Position numbers and translations under genes: made by a program. This document shows, piece by piece, positions 1 to 6,270 of a stretch of 9,114 nt of DNA. The notes under the pieces were generated by a model. That model was not told the origin of the DNA and ran no database searches. It worked only from the letters and a program-made list of their open reading frames with translations. The stretch's first letter is position 1. Each line of letters starts with the position of its first letter. The stretch is taken from contig CANHUM010000048.1 of NCBI GenBank assembly GCA_947463845.1, positions 1 to 9,114 of the forward strand. Reading direction: 5' to 3'. Origin of the DNA: Comamonadaceae bacterium. GTDB taxonomy: Bacteria; Pseudomonadota; Gammaproteobacteria; Burkholderiales; Burkholderiaceae_C.

Positions 1-258
1 CCCGACGCCTTTTTGAAGAAGATCGGCGAAGAAGCCACCGAGACCGTGATGGCCGCCAAGGACGTGGACCACGGCGGTGATGTGAACAAACTGGTTTATG
101 AGGTGGCCGATTTGTGGTTCCACAGCATGATCGCGCTGGCGCATTACGGCTTAACGCCCGCCGACGTGGTCAATGAGCTGGCCCGCCGAGAAGGCCTGAG
201 CGGCCTGGAAGAAAAAGCCCTGCGCAAAGTGCAGGAACGCGAGCGCTTGGGCGAGTAA
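1..258 (+). CDS. hisE: Phosphoribosyl-ATP pyrophosphatase (HisE), 5' end missing
   Basis: HisE hydrolyses phosphoribosyl-ATP to phosphoribosyl-AMP and pyrophosphate, the second step of histidine synthesis, in the cytoplasm. The frame is open from base 1, so the N-terminus lies outside the window; a TTG at 13 is internal (Leu) and not the start. The 85 visible residues carry the all-alpha NTP-pyrophosphohydrolase (MazG-like) metal site: KIGEEATE, with Glu at fragment residues 10, 11 and 14, followed by E34 and D37 in the segment [11 protein letters not shown]. The family is usually about 105-125 residues, so roughly 20-40 residues are missing. It ends in TAA three bases before the next gene, which suggests one transcript and the tail of a his operon. 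HisE is separate here, not fused to HisI as in enterobacteria, at least within the visible part. Confidence 0.93.
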   Translation, partial: PDAFLKKIGEEATETVMAAKDVDHGGDVNKLVYEVADLWFHSMIALAHYGLTPADVVNELARREGLSGLEEKALRKVQERERLGE

Positions 259-261
259 GCC

Positions 262-639
262 ATGAGTCCGCAGACCCCCCACGACGCGCCGCTGGACGAC
301 AGCACCCACACCATCAGTTGGGTCAGTTACATCCTGCACCTGATCGTGGCCGTCAGCGCCGTCATTCCGGGGGCGCAGATGGGCCCGGCTTTGCTGATCG
401 TGGCGCTCATCATCGATGGGGTCAAAAAAGGCGATGCCGCCGGCTGGGAGCGCACGCATTTCAGCTACCGCATCCGCACCGTGATCTGGGCGGCCTTGCT
501 GTACCTGGTGACTTTTCCGCTCTGGTTTTTCCTGGTCTTCCCGGGCTGGTTGGCCTGGGTGGCCATTTCCATCTGGTTTCTGTACCGCATCGTGCTGGGC
601 ATGGTGCGGCTCAATGGGCAACGCCCGATGACCGACTGA
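262..639 (+). CDS. DUF4870-family small membrane protein
   Basis: This is a 125-residue integral membrane protein of unknown function that resembles the DUF4870 family. It has a short polar N-terminus (about residues 1-17) and then hydrophobic segments near 18-35, 39-53, 72-93 and 95-114, so three or four membrane helices. A charged loop at 54-72 (DGVKKGD followed by WERTHFSYRIRT) matches the conserved polar stretch I associate with this family. The ATG at 262 lies three bases after the hisE stop (TAAGCCATG), so translation is probably coupled. There are no catalytic motifs and no signal peptide other than the first helix. In Burkholderiales a gene of this kind commonly sits between hisE and a HIT gene, but this gives no functional clue. 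The gene call is firm; family membership is by recognition only. Confidence 0.8.
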   Translation: MSPQTPHDAPLDDSTHTISWVSYILHLIVAVSAVIPGAQMGPALLIVALIIDGVKKGDAAGWERTHFSYRIRTVIWAALLYLVTFPLWFFLVFPGWLAWVAISIWFLYRIVLGMVRLNGQRPMTD

Positions 640-669
640 ACCCCCTTGACCCCTGAATCCGACCCAGCC

Positions 670-1026
670 ATGACCGACGACCACTGTATTTTTTGCAAAA
701 TCATTGCGGGCAAAATCCCGTCACGCAAGGTGTACGAAGATGATCATGTGTTCGCCTTTCATGACATCAACCCTTGGGCCCCCATCCATTTCCTGATCAT
801 TCCCAAGCTGCACATCCCGTCGATGGCGCAGCTGGCGCCGGAGCATGCAGCCCTGATGGGCCACATGATGACCCTGGCCCCCAAGTTGGCGGCTCAAGAA
901 GGCTGCAATCCCTATCCGGATGGCGGCTTTCGCATTGTCGTCAACAACGGCAGCGAGGGCGGGCAAGAGGTGCACCACCTGCACATGCACGTCATGGGCG
1001 GTCCGCGCCCTTGGTTGCGGGGCTAA
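670..1026 (+). CDS. hinT: HIT-family purine nucleoside phosphoramidase (HinT-like)
   Basis: This is a 118-residue cytoplasmic histidine-triad hydrolase, expected to cleave AMP-lysine or AMP-amide type phosphoramidates. The active-site motif H-x-H-x-H is HLHMHV at residues 103-108, with H105 as the expected nucleophile; the preceding GGQEV is also typical. The N-terminal CIFCKI (C6 and C9) is the usual pair for a structural zinc in many bacterial HIT proteins, with later His residues completing the site. The ATG at 670 is chosen because it gives the normal N-terminus (MTDDHCIFC). An in-frame TTG at 646 would add eight residues that do not look like family sequence. The gene starts 30 bases after the DUF4870 gene and is probably the last gene of the his-linked transcript. 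Family is certain; the exact substrate is inferred. Confidence 0.92.
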   Translation: MTDDHCIFCKIIAGKIPSRKVYEDDHVFAFHDINPWAPIHFLIIPKLHIPSMAQLAPEHAALMGHMMTLAPKLAAQEGCNPYPDGGFRIVVNNGSEGGQEVHHLHMHVMGGPRPWLRG

Positions 1027-1041
1027 TCAGGGCTTGAAAAC

Positions 1042-1054
1042 GGGGCTTTGCCCC
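1042..1054 (+). terminator. Weak GC hairpin after the HIT gene
   Basis: GGGGC, a TTT loop and GCCCC form a perfect 5-bp stem 15 bases after the HIT stop codon, with an A-run just upstream. No T-tract follows (the next bases are TCAAATCC), so it would be a poor intrinsic terminator. It sits where one transcription unit (his tail) would end and the tatABC unit begin. Confidence 0.3.
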
Positions 1055-1104
1055 TCAAATCCTTCATTCATCAGGGCCGATCCGATGCGGGGTGTCGATC
1101 CCCT

Positions 1105-1110
1105 TAGAAT
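1105..1110 (+). promoter_or_regulatory. tatA: Candidate -10 element for tatABC
   Basis: TAGAAT matches five of six bases of the sigma-70 -10 consensus and lies 23 bases before the tatA ATG, in the 107-base gap after the HIT gene. No convincing -35 box stands 16-18 bases upstream (that stretch reads CCGATG). A GGGG/CCCC pair at 1089-1092 and 1100-1103 could form a small stem just before it. It is a candidate only. Confidence 0.35.
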
Positions 1111-1133
1111 CCGAGCATTAACAGGAGATTTTC

Positions 1134-1379
1134 ATGGGTACTTTTTCCATTTGGCACTGGCTGATCGTGTTGCTCATCGTGGTCATGGTGTTTGGCACCA
1201 AAAAGCTCAAAAACATGGGCTCTGACCTGGGCGGCGCTGTCAAGGGTTTCAAAGATGGCATGAAAGATGGTGGTGCCAAGGCTGACGAGGCTGCGCCTGT
1301 CGCTGGACAAGTCACTGCTGCATCTCCTGCACAGGCTGAAAAAACCACCATCGACGTCGAAGCCAAGACCAAGTCTTGA
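1134..1379 (+). CDS. tatA: Sec-independent protein translocase subunit TatA
   Basis: TatA is the pore-forming subunit of the twin-arginine translocase, recruited in many copies to the TatBC-substrate complex to move folded proteins across the inner membrane. The 81 residues show the classic plan: a short periplasmic N-terminus, one membrane helix (about 6-20), the hinge F20-G21, and an amphipathic helix at about 22-44 ([19 protein letters not shown], with F39), then a polar, acidic and unstructured tail. A good ribosome site, AGGAG at 1123-1127, lies six bases before the ATG. Position 8 is His where E. coli TatA has Gln, in the run WHW; I believe this is common in betaproteobacteria. It is the first gene of tatA-tatB-tatC, with 26 bases to tatB. 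Confidence 0.96.
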   Translation: MGTFSIWHWLIVLLIVVMVFGTKKLKNMGSDLGGAVKGFKDGMKDGGAKADEAAPVAGQVTAASPAQAEKTTIDVEAKTKS

Positions 1380-1405
1380 TCTTTTGAACGTCTGAGCGCT
1401 GTACT

Positions 1406-1873
1406 GTGCTGGATTTAAGTTTTTCGAAAATGGCCCTGATCGGGGTCGTGGCCTTGATCGTCATTGGTCCTGAGAAGTTGCCCAAAGTGGCCCGCACGCT
1501 GGGCACCCTTTTGGGCAAGGCGCAGCGCTATGTGTCAGACGTCAAGGCCGAGGTCAACCGGTCGATGGACCTCGAAGAACTCAAAAAGATGAAAGAGTCC
1601 ATGGAGTCGGCGGCGCGTGATGTCGAGCAGACCGTGCAGACCACGGCGACCGATTTCGAGAAAGACTGGGCTGAAACCACTTCGGGGCTGGTCAGCGATT
1701 TGCCCGCTCTGGAGGCGCCCCCACCCGAGTACAAACATCCTGAGAAGAACTGGCGTCTGAAGCGGGGCGCTGTGCCCCAGTGGTACAAAGCCCGCTCCGG
1801 GGTGCGCACCAAAGCGCTTTCGGGTGCCGCACGCGTGGCCCGTTACCGGCCCAAGCCCCTCAATTCTGCGTGA
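1406..1873 (+). CDS. tatB: Sec-independent protein translocase subunit TatB
   Basis: TatB pairs with TatC to form the receptor for twin-arginine signal peptides. The 155-residue protein has an N-terminal membrane helix (about 8-20), the G21-P22 hinge and P26 seen in E. coli TatB, an amphipathic helix (about 23-47), and a helical, charged stretch up to about residue 90. GTG at 1406 is chosen as start because it gives the family N-terminus ([13 protein letters not shown]); the next ATG (residue 9) would cut off part of the membrane segment. No strong ribosome site is visible. Two points stand out. Position 8, Glu in E. coli, is Lys. The C-terminus (about 110-150) is unusually basic, with KNWRLKR and repeated Arg/Lys up to PKPLNSA. 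I recall similar tails in Comamonadaceae, but that needs an alignment. Confidence 0.95.
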   Translation: MLDLSFSKMALIGVVALIVIGPEKLPKVARTLGTLLGKAQRYVSDVKAEVNRSMDLEELKKMKESMESAARDVEQTVQTTATDFEKDWAETTSGLVSDLPALEAPPPEYKHPEKNWRLKRGAVPQWYKARSGVRTKALSGAARVARYRPKPLNSA

Positions 1874-1915
1874 CGGCGGCACACCTCGTGTGTGCCCTGT
1901 CCAACTGACCCACCC

Positions 1916-2704
1916 ATGTCCGACACCCCACCCAAACCCGAAGACGAACTCAAAGGTTCTGAGCAACCTTTTGTCACGCACCTGATCGAGTTGCGCGATC
2001 GTTTGCTTTGGGCGGTGGCTGCCGTGGCCGTGGCGGCGGCGGCGCTGGCCATCTACCCCGGCCCCGGAAGCCTGTACGACATCATGGCTGCCCCCTTGGT
2101 CGTGCACCTGCCCAAAGGGGCAACGCTGATCGCCACCTCGGTCATCTCGCCTTTCATGGTGCCGCTCAAGATTTTGTTGATGACGGCTTTTTTGATCGCT
2201 TTGCCGGTGGTGCTCTACCAGGTCTGGGCTTTTGTGGCGCCGGGTTTGTACAGCCATGAGAAAAAGCTGGTCATGCCCCTGGTGGTGTCGAGCACCTTGC
2301 TGTTTTTTGTGGGCGTCGCCTTTTGTTATTTCTTTGTTTTTGGTCAGGTGTTCAGCTTTATCCAGAGCTTTGCCCCCAAAAGCATCACCGCTGCGCCTGA
2401 CATCGAGGCCTATCTGAGTTTTGTGCTGTCGATGTTCCTGGCCTTTGGGCTGGCCTTTGAGGTGCCGGTGGCCGTCGTGGTTCTGGCGCGACTGGGCGTC
2501 GTGACTGTAGAAAAGCTCCGCGACTTCAGGGGCTATTTTGTGGTGCTGGCTTTTGTGATCGCTGCCGTGGTGACCCCACCGGACGTGGTTTCACAACTGG
2601 CATTGGCCATCCCCATGTGCCTGCTCTATGAGCTGGGCATCTGGGCAGCGCAGTTGTTCATCAAACACACCAAGCCGCCCGAAGAAACAACCGATCCTGC
2701 CTGA
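1916..2704 (+). CDS. tatC: Sec-independent protein translocase subunit TatC
   Basis: TatC is the polytopic core of the Tat translocase and binds the twin-arginine signal directly. The 262 residues start with a polar region, then HLIELRDRLL (22-31), the conserved cytoplasmic entry motif whose Glu (here E25) contacts the signal peptide. PVVLYQVWAFVAP at 97-109 and H114-E115 are the other signature; F106 and E115 line up with E. coli F94 and E103. About six hydrophobic helices follow the usual TatC pattern, and the protein ends in a short polar tail. ATG at 1916 is chosen; an in-frame GTG at 1892 would add eight residues (MPCPTDPP) without family support. The gene starts 42 bases after tatB and closes the tat operon. 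The first helix contains an Ala/Val run encoded by GCG-rich DNA (about 2013-2050). Confidence 0.96.
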   Translation: MSDTPPKPEDELKGSEQPFVTHLIELRDRLLWAVAAVAVAAAALAIYPGPGSLYDIMAAPLVVHLPKGATLIATSVISPFMVPLKILLMTAFLIALPVVLYQVWAFVAPGLYSHEKKLVMPLVVSSTLLFFVGVAFCYFFVFGQVFSFIQSFAPKSITAAPDIEAYLSFVLSMFLAFGLAFEVPVAVVVLARLGVVTVEKLRDFRGYFVVLAFVIAAVVTPPDVVSQLALAIPMCLLYELGIWAAQLFIKHTKPPEETTDPA

Positions 2705-2740
2705 CGCGTTGACCGTTGCGGCGTGATCCGTATCAACGCG
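2705..2740. terminator. Inverted repeat between convergent tatC and protease genes
   Basis: CGCGTTGA (2705-2712) and TCAACGCG (2733-2740) are perfect 8-base reverse complements separated by 20 bases. They begin directly after the tatC stop and overlap the last codons of the opposing protease gene. A transcript from either strand could fold, but neither side has a T-tract and the loop is long. At most it is a weak bidirectional terminator or a 3'-end stabiliser. Confidence 0.35.
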
Positions 2741-3893
2741 CTTGCCGTTTGGGCGAGGGTCTTTCTGCCGGGGTCAATCGCAAAGAGAGTTGGGTTTGTT
2801 GACGCCAGATCACCACGTCGGCGGGCACGCCCGGCTTCAGACTGGCGACCTGGTTGAGCAGGTCCGACACATTGCCCACAGGGTGGTCGCTCACCCGCAT
2901 GATCACGTCGCCAGGACGAATGCCGGCTTTGGCTGCCGGACCGTTTTGCAAAACGCCTGAAATCACCACGCCAGACCGTAAGGCATTGGGGCCGGTCTGC
3001 GGCAACTTGAAGCTTTCAGCCAGCTCGGGTGACAGATCTTGCGGCTCCACGCCAATCCAGCCGCGAATCACCTTGCCGTTTTTCAAGAGGTCCTGCATCA
3101 CCTGCTTGGCGGTTGAAATCGGGATGGCGAAACCAATGCCCATGCTGCCGCCCGAGCGGGAGTAAATCGCCGTGTTGATGCCCATCAGGTTTCCGTTGAC
3201 GTCCACCAAAGCCCCGCCTGAGTTGCCCGGGTTGATGGCGGCATCGGTCTGGATGAAATTTTCGAAAGTGTTGATGCCCAACTGGTTGCGGCCCAAGGCG
3301 CTCACAATGCCCGAGGTCACGGTTTGGCCCACCCCAAAAGGGTTGCCAATGGCCAAAACCACATCGCCCACCTGCATGTCTTGCGTCAGGCCGAGCACGA
3401 TGACGGGCAAGTTGGTCAGAGGAATTTGCAGCAAGGCCAGGTCCGTGTCCGGGTCGGTGCCAATGACTTTGGCCATGGCTTTGCGGCCGTCACTGAGCAC
3501 CACCTCGATGTCGTCAGCGTCTTCGATGACATGGTTGTTGGTGAGGATGTGCCCTTCGGGGCTGACGATGACCCCGCTGCCCAAACCTGCGGGGTTCTGT
3601 TCGTCCTGTTCACCATAGAAAAACCGGAACCAGGGGTCTTGGTTGTTGGAGTTTTGGTTTTTGCCTTGCCGGGTGTTGATGCTGACCACGGCGGGGGAAG
3701 CTTTGTGTGCTGGAGCGCTCAGGCTGCCGACCGGCCGGTTTGCACCGAATGTGGGCGGGGCTTGCAGCAAAGTCATGCCGTCCATGGAGCGCCGGGCACC
3801 GCGCAGCCATTCGGGCTGCAGCGTGGCCACCACAAACCAGATGGCCAGCAGGACGGTCACCCATTGAGAGAACAAAAGCCAATAACGTTTCAT
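2733..3893 (-). CDS. Membrane-anchored trypsin-like serine protease with one PDZ domain (DegS/HtrA family)
   Basis: This is a periplasmic HtrA-family (S1C) protease of 386 residues. An N-terminal hydrophobic segment (about 5-24) with no clear cleavage site suggests an inner-membrane anchor, as in DegS/AlgW. The protease domain (about 65-265) holds the full triad: H121 in LTNNHV, D151 in TDPDTDLALL and S225 in NPGNSGG. The spacing of 30 and 74 residues is close to that of DegS. A single PDZ domain follows (about 279-372), then a short basic tail. One PDZ plus an anchor favours the DegS/AlgW type over two-PDZ DegP/DegQ. The ATG at 3893 is chosen over an upstream in-frame ATG at 3950 because the protein then begins with a normal signal anchor, and AAGGA lies 12 bases upstream. 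No sigma-E or anti-sigma gene is in view, so the substrate is unknown. Confidence 0.92.
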   Translation of the reverse strand: MKRYWLLFSQWVTVLLAIWFVVATLQPEWLRGARRSMDGMTLLQAPPTFGANRPVGSLSAPAHKASPAVVSINTRQGKNQNSNNQDPWFRFFYGEQDEQNPAGLGSGVIVSPEGHILTNNHVIEDADDIEVVLSDGRKAMAKVIGTDPDTDLALLQIPLTNLPVIVLGLTQDMQVGDVVLAIGNPFGVGQTVTSGIVSALGRNQLGINTFENFIQTDAAINPGNSGGALVDVNGNLMGINTAIYSRSGGSMGIGFAIPISTAKQVMQDLLKNGKVIRGWIGVEPQDLSPELAESFKLPQTGPNALRSGVVISGVLQNGPAAKAGIRPGDVIMRVSDHPVGNVSDLLNQVASLKPGVPADVVIWRQQTQLSLRLTPAERPSPKRQAR

Positions 3894-3897
3894 GGTT

Positions 3898-3947
3898 CCC
3901 GATTGTCCTTGATTCAGTTGAACCGCACCGCCTGAGCCACAATCGGG
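3898..3947. promoter_or_regulatory. Inverted repeat in the protease/nif3-like divergent intergenic region
   Basis: The 81-base gap between the two divergent genes contains CCCGATTGT (3898-3906) and its exact reverse complement ACAATCGGG (3939-3947), 32 bases apart. It also contains a direct repeat, AGTTGAACCG, at 3916-3925 and 3959-3968. One arm lies between the protease start codon and its likely ribosome site, so the repeat could be an operator pair or a leader hairpin. I see no convincing -35/-10 pair for either gene. Confidence 0.35.
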
Positions 3948-3974
3948 CATTCATGCCAAGTTGAACCGACTCCC

Positions 3975-4727
3975 ATGACCGATGTCAAAACACTGGACCA
4001 GGCCTTTGATGCCTTGCTCCAACCCGAGAAATTCCGCGATTACGGACCCAATGGTCTGCAAGTCGAGGGCGATCGCGAAGTCCGGCTGCTGGTCAGCGGC
4101 GTCACCGCCAGCCGCGCCCTGATCGAAGCGGCCATTGACGCCCAGGCCGACGCCATCGTGGTGCACCACGGCCTGTTCTGGCGTGGGCAGGATGGACGCG
4201 TCACGGGCTGGATGCGCGAGCGGCTTCGTTTGCTCTTGGGGCATGGCATTCACCTGTTCGCTTACCACTTGCCGCTGGATGCGCATCCGGAATTGGGCAA
4301 CAACGCGCAGTTGGCGCGTGTGTTGGGTTTGCAGGCCGATGGCCGCTTTGGAGAGCAAGACCTGGGTTTTGTCGGCGCAGCGGCCAACACCTGGGATCGG
4401 CCTCAGGCCTTGGCCGAGCATGTGGCCGCCGTGCTGGGGCGCCCGGTGACCTGTGTGGGGGGCAGCGATCGTCCTGTTCGCCGTGTGGCCTGGTGCACAG
4501 GCGGTGCGCAGGGCTACTTTGAGTCGGCCATCGCCCAAGGCGTGGATGCTTTCATCACAGGCGAGATCTCTGAGCCGCAAGCCCATCTGGCGCGCGAAAC
4601 CGGTGTCGCCTTTCTGGCCTGTGGCCACCATGCCACCGAGCGCTATGGCGCGCCCGCTTTGGGCGCGCATGTGGCCCAAGCGCTGGGCATTGCGCACCGT
4701 TTCATCGAGATCGACAACCCGGCCTGA
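3975..4727 (+). CDS. Nif3-like dinuclear metal centre protein (YbgI/DUF34 family)
   Basis: This 250-residue cytoplasmic protein belongs to the Nif3/YbgI family (often labelled GTP cyclohydrolase I type 2), which forms toroidal hexamers with two metal ions per subunit. The metal ligands can be read: H64-H65 in VVHHGLFW, D102 in YHLPLDAHPELGNN (with H98 nearby), and H218 and E222 in CGHHATERYG. Spacing agrees with E. coli YbgI. The N-terminal motif RDYGPNGLQVEG (about 21-32) is also diagnostic. The length is typical of the short form, without the inserted PII-like domain of some members. The cellular function is not settled; a role in metal or cofactor handling has been suggested for the family. 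The ATG at 3975 lacks a clear ribosome site. pdxA follows after 17 bases, so the two are probably co-transcribed. Confidence 0.93.
   Translation: MTDVKTLDQAFDALLQPEKFRDYGPNGLQVEGDREVRLLVSGVTASRALIEAAIDAQADAIVVHHGLFWRGQDGRVTGWMRERLRLLLGHGIHLFAYHLPLDAHPELGNNAQLARVLGLQADGRFGEQDLGFVGAAANTWDRPQALAEHVAAVLGRPVTCVGGSDRPVRRVAWCTGGAQGYFESAIAQGVDAFITGEISEPQAHLARETGVAFLACGHHATERYGAPALGAHVAQALGIAHRFIEIDNPA
4648..4688 (+). other. Two adjacent GC-rich hairpins at the 3' end of the nif3-like gene
   Basis: GCGCGCCC (4648-4655), a GCTTT loop and GGGCGCGC (4661-4668) form a perfect 8-bp all-GC stem. Five bases on, GCCCA (4674-4678) and TGGGC (4684-4688) form a second stem. Both are inside the coding region, ending about 40 bases before the stop and upstream of pdxA. 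No T-tract follows. They may only reflect GC-rich Ala/Gly/Arg codons. Confidence 0.3.
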
Positions 4728-4744
4728 GGCCCGCCCATTGCGTC

Positions 4745-5803
4745 ATGAACCTGCCTGAACTGAACCGCCCCATCGCCATCACGCCGGGTGATCCTTGCGG
4801 CATTGGCCCTGAAACCATCGCCCGGGCCTGGTGCAGCGCCCCTGAATGGACGCGGGGCTGCTTTGTGGCGGGCGATGTGGGCGTGATGCGCCGTGCGATG
4901 GACTTGGTTCAGCCCGGGCTGCGCTTCCCGATCTGCGAAATTGAAACCTCTGCGCAAGCCCTTCAGGTGCCTCCGAGGTGTTTGCCAGTGCTGCAAGTGG
5001 TGCCGTTGGTACCTGCGTTGCCTTGGGGCCAAGTCGATGCCCGGGCCGGGCGTTTGGCGGGCGAGGCCGTGTTGTGGGCCACGCGTGCGGCCTTGCGCGG
5101 CGAGGTGGCGGCACTGGTCACCGCGCCTTTGCACAAGGAGGCCTTGCATGCGGCAGGTGCGCCTTATGACCAATACCCGGGCCACACCGAGTTGCTGCAA
5201 GACGAGGCGGCCCGGTATGCCGGAGTGGCGCTGGCGCAGATGCCCGTGCGCATGATGTTGGCCAATGACGAGCTGCGCACGGTGTTGGTCAGCATCCATG
5301 TGTCCTTGCGGGAGGCGCTCGAGGCCATCACCGTGGACCGGGTTCTGGAAACCTTGCGCATCACCCACACGGCTTTGACGGCTTGCTTGGGCCGCAAGCC
5401 ACGCATCGCGGTGGCGGGGGTCAACCCGCACGCGGGCGAGGGTGGCTTGTTTGGACGGGAAGAAATCGAGGTCTTGCAGCCAGCGTTGTTGCTGGCCCGC
5501 CAAGAGGGTTTGGATGTGCACGGCCCCTTTGCGCCTGACACGGTCTTCATGCGGGCACGTCAAAAACCGGGAGCGCAGCGGGAATTTGATGTGGTGGTGG
5601 CCATGTACCACGACCAGGGCTTGATCCCTGTGAAGTACCTGGGTGTGGAGCAGGGGGTGAACGTCACCTTGGGTCTGCCGCTGATACGGACCAGCCCGGA
5701 CCACGGCACGGCCATGGACTTGGCCGGGAAAGGCCTGGCCGACGCCAGCAGCATGGTCCAGGCCATTCGCATGGCCCGTCAATTGGCCAGCGGGACGCAT
5801 TGA
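4745..5803 (+). CDS. pdxA: 4-hydroxythreonine-4-phosphate dehydrogenase (PdxA)
   Basis: PdxA oxidises 4-phosphohydroxy-L-threonine with NAD(P)+ in the DXP-dependent route to pyridoxal phosphate; the product decarboxylates and is condensed by PdxJ. The 352 residues carry the family landmarks: the N-terminal ITPGDPCGIGPE (12-23), TAPLHKEAL (126-134), PGHTELL (145-151), the metal-site histidines H185 (SIHVSL), H229 (NPHAGEGG) and H289 (MYHDQGLIP), and the C-terminal IRTSPDHGTA segment (314-323). It is somewhat longer than the usual ~330 residues, mostly through the loop at about 64-100, which is Pro/Val-rich. The ATG at 4745 gives a normal N-terminus; only a weak GAGG near the nif3-like stop could serve as ribosome site, so it may depend on translational coupling. 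It converges on mscL with 35 bases between them. Confidence 0.96.
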   Translation: MNLPELNRPIAITPGDPCGIGPETIARAWCSAPEWTRGCFVAGDVGVMRRAMDLVQPGLRFPICEIETSAQALQVPPRCLPVLQVVPLVPALPWGQVDARAGRLAGEAVLWATRAALRGEVAALVTAPLHKEALHAAGAPYDQYPGHTELLQDEAARYAGVALAQMPVRMMLANDELRTVLVSIHVSLREALEAITVDRVLETLRITHTALTACLGRKPRIAVAGVNPHAGEGGLFGREEIEVLQPALLLARQEGLDVHGPFAPDTVFMRARQKPGAQREFDVVVAMYHDQGLIPVKYLGVEQGVNVTLGLPLIRTSPDHGTAMDLAGKGLADASSMVQAIRMARQLASGTH

Positions 5804-5817
5804 GCGGCAGTGATCGA

Positions 5818-5830
5818 CCCACACGGTGGG
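5818..5830. terminator. Small hairpin between convergent pdxA and mscL
   Basis: CCCAC, an ACG loop and GTGGG form a perfect 5-bp stem 14 bases after the pdxA stop and 8 bases beyond the mscL stop on the other strand. It fills the 35-base convergent gap but has no T-tract on either side, so it is at best a weak shared terminator. Confidence 0.3.
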
Positions 5831-5838
5831 GCGAGGGT

Positions 5839-6270
5839 TCAGGCTTTCTGTTTCAGGCTGTCCCGGATTTCGCGCAACAACTTCACATCCTCAGGGGGTT
5901 CAGCAGCTTTTTCTGGGGCCGATTCAGCGGGTTGCCGCGCTTTGAGCCGGTTGATCTGTCTGACCATCACAAAGATGATGAACGCCAGAATCAGAAAATT
6001 CAAGGCGATGGTGATGAAGTTGCCATAGGCAAAAACGGCCCCCAATTTTTTGGCTTCTGCGAGTGAAAGTTGGGCAGATTGTCCCGACAGGGGCCAGTAA
6101 TAGTTGGCAAAGTCCAGGCCCCCAAAGACCAGGCTGACCAGCGGCATGATCACATCGGCCACCAGGGAATCCACAATCTTGGAGAACGCCGCGCCAATGA
6201 TGACGCCCACCGCCAGGTCGACCACGTTGCCTTTGAGTGCGAATGTTTTGAATTCCTGAACAAATGACAT
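5839..6270 (-). CDS. mscL: Large-conductance mechanosensitive channel MscL
   Basis: MscL is a homopentameric inner-membrane channel that opens under membrane tension and releases solutes during osmotic downshock. The 143 residues match E. coli MscL closely: an N-terminal amphipathic helix (1-12), TM1 (about 15-43) with [16 protein letters not shown], in which L19 and V23 form the hydrophobic gate and D18 is present, a periplasmic loop (about 50-77), TM2 (about 78-104), a Pro/Ala/Glu linker, and the C-terminal helix [12 protein letters not shown]. The ATG at 6270 is chosen: AAGGA lies seven bases upstream and the product begins MSFVQEF like other MscL proteins. A longer frame reaching back to 6357 adds 29 residues unlike the family. 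It stands alone, divergent from petABC and convergent with pdxA. Confidence 0.96.
   Translation of the reverse strand: MSFVQEFKTFALKGNVVDLAVGVIIGAAFSKIVDSLVADVIMPLVSLVFGGLDFANYYWPLSGQSAQLSLAEAKKLGAVFAYGNFITIALNFLILAFIIFVMVRQINRLKARQPAESAPEKAAEPPEDVKLLREIRDSLKQKA

Noticed and set aside
2013..2050. GCG/GTG-rich run resembling a trinucleotide repeat
   Set aside because: It encodes the Ala/Val-rich first membrane helix of TatC; imperfect and explained by coding composition.
1535..2257. 240-codon open frame on the - strand across tatB and tatC
   Set aside because: It spans the boundary of two well-supported genes, is Arg/His/Gly-rich and has no recognisable domain.
3324..3935. 203-codon open frame on the + strand opposite the protease
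   Set aside because: It is antisense to the catalytic domain of a clear HtrA-family gene and carries no motif of its own.
3894..3950. Upstream ATG (3950, - strand) as the protease start
   Set aside because: The 19 added residues are polar and precede what is a good signal anchor; they cover the intergenic repeats, and AAGGA supports the start at 3893.
3951..4697. 248-codon open frame on the - strand opposite the nif3-like gene
   Set aside because: Composition is typical of an antisense shadow, and the + strand gene has all metal ligands of its family.
4643..5824. Long open frame (393 codons) on the - strand opposite pdxA
   Set aside because: The protein is rich in Arg, His, Gln and Gly with no family resemblance, and it lies antisense to a gene with a full set of PdxA motifs. 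Such frames are common opposite GC-rich codons.
5838..5858. Direct repeat TTCAGGCT at 5838-5845 and 5851-5858
   Set aside because: It lies in the last codons of mscL, is only 8 bases long and has no sign of function.
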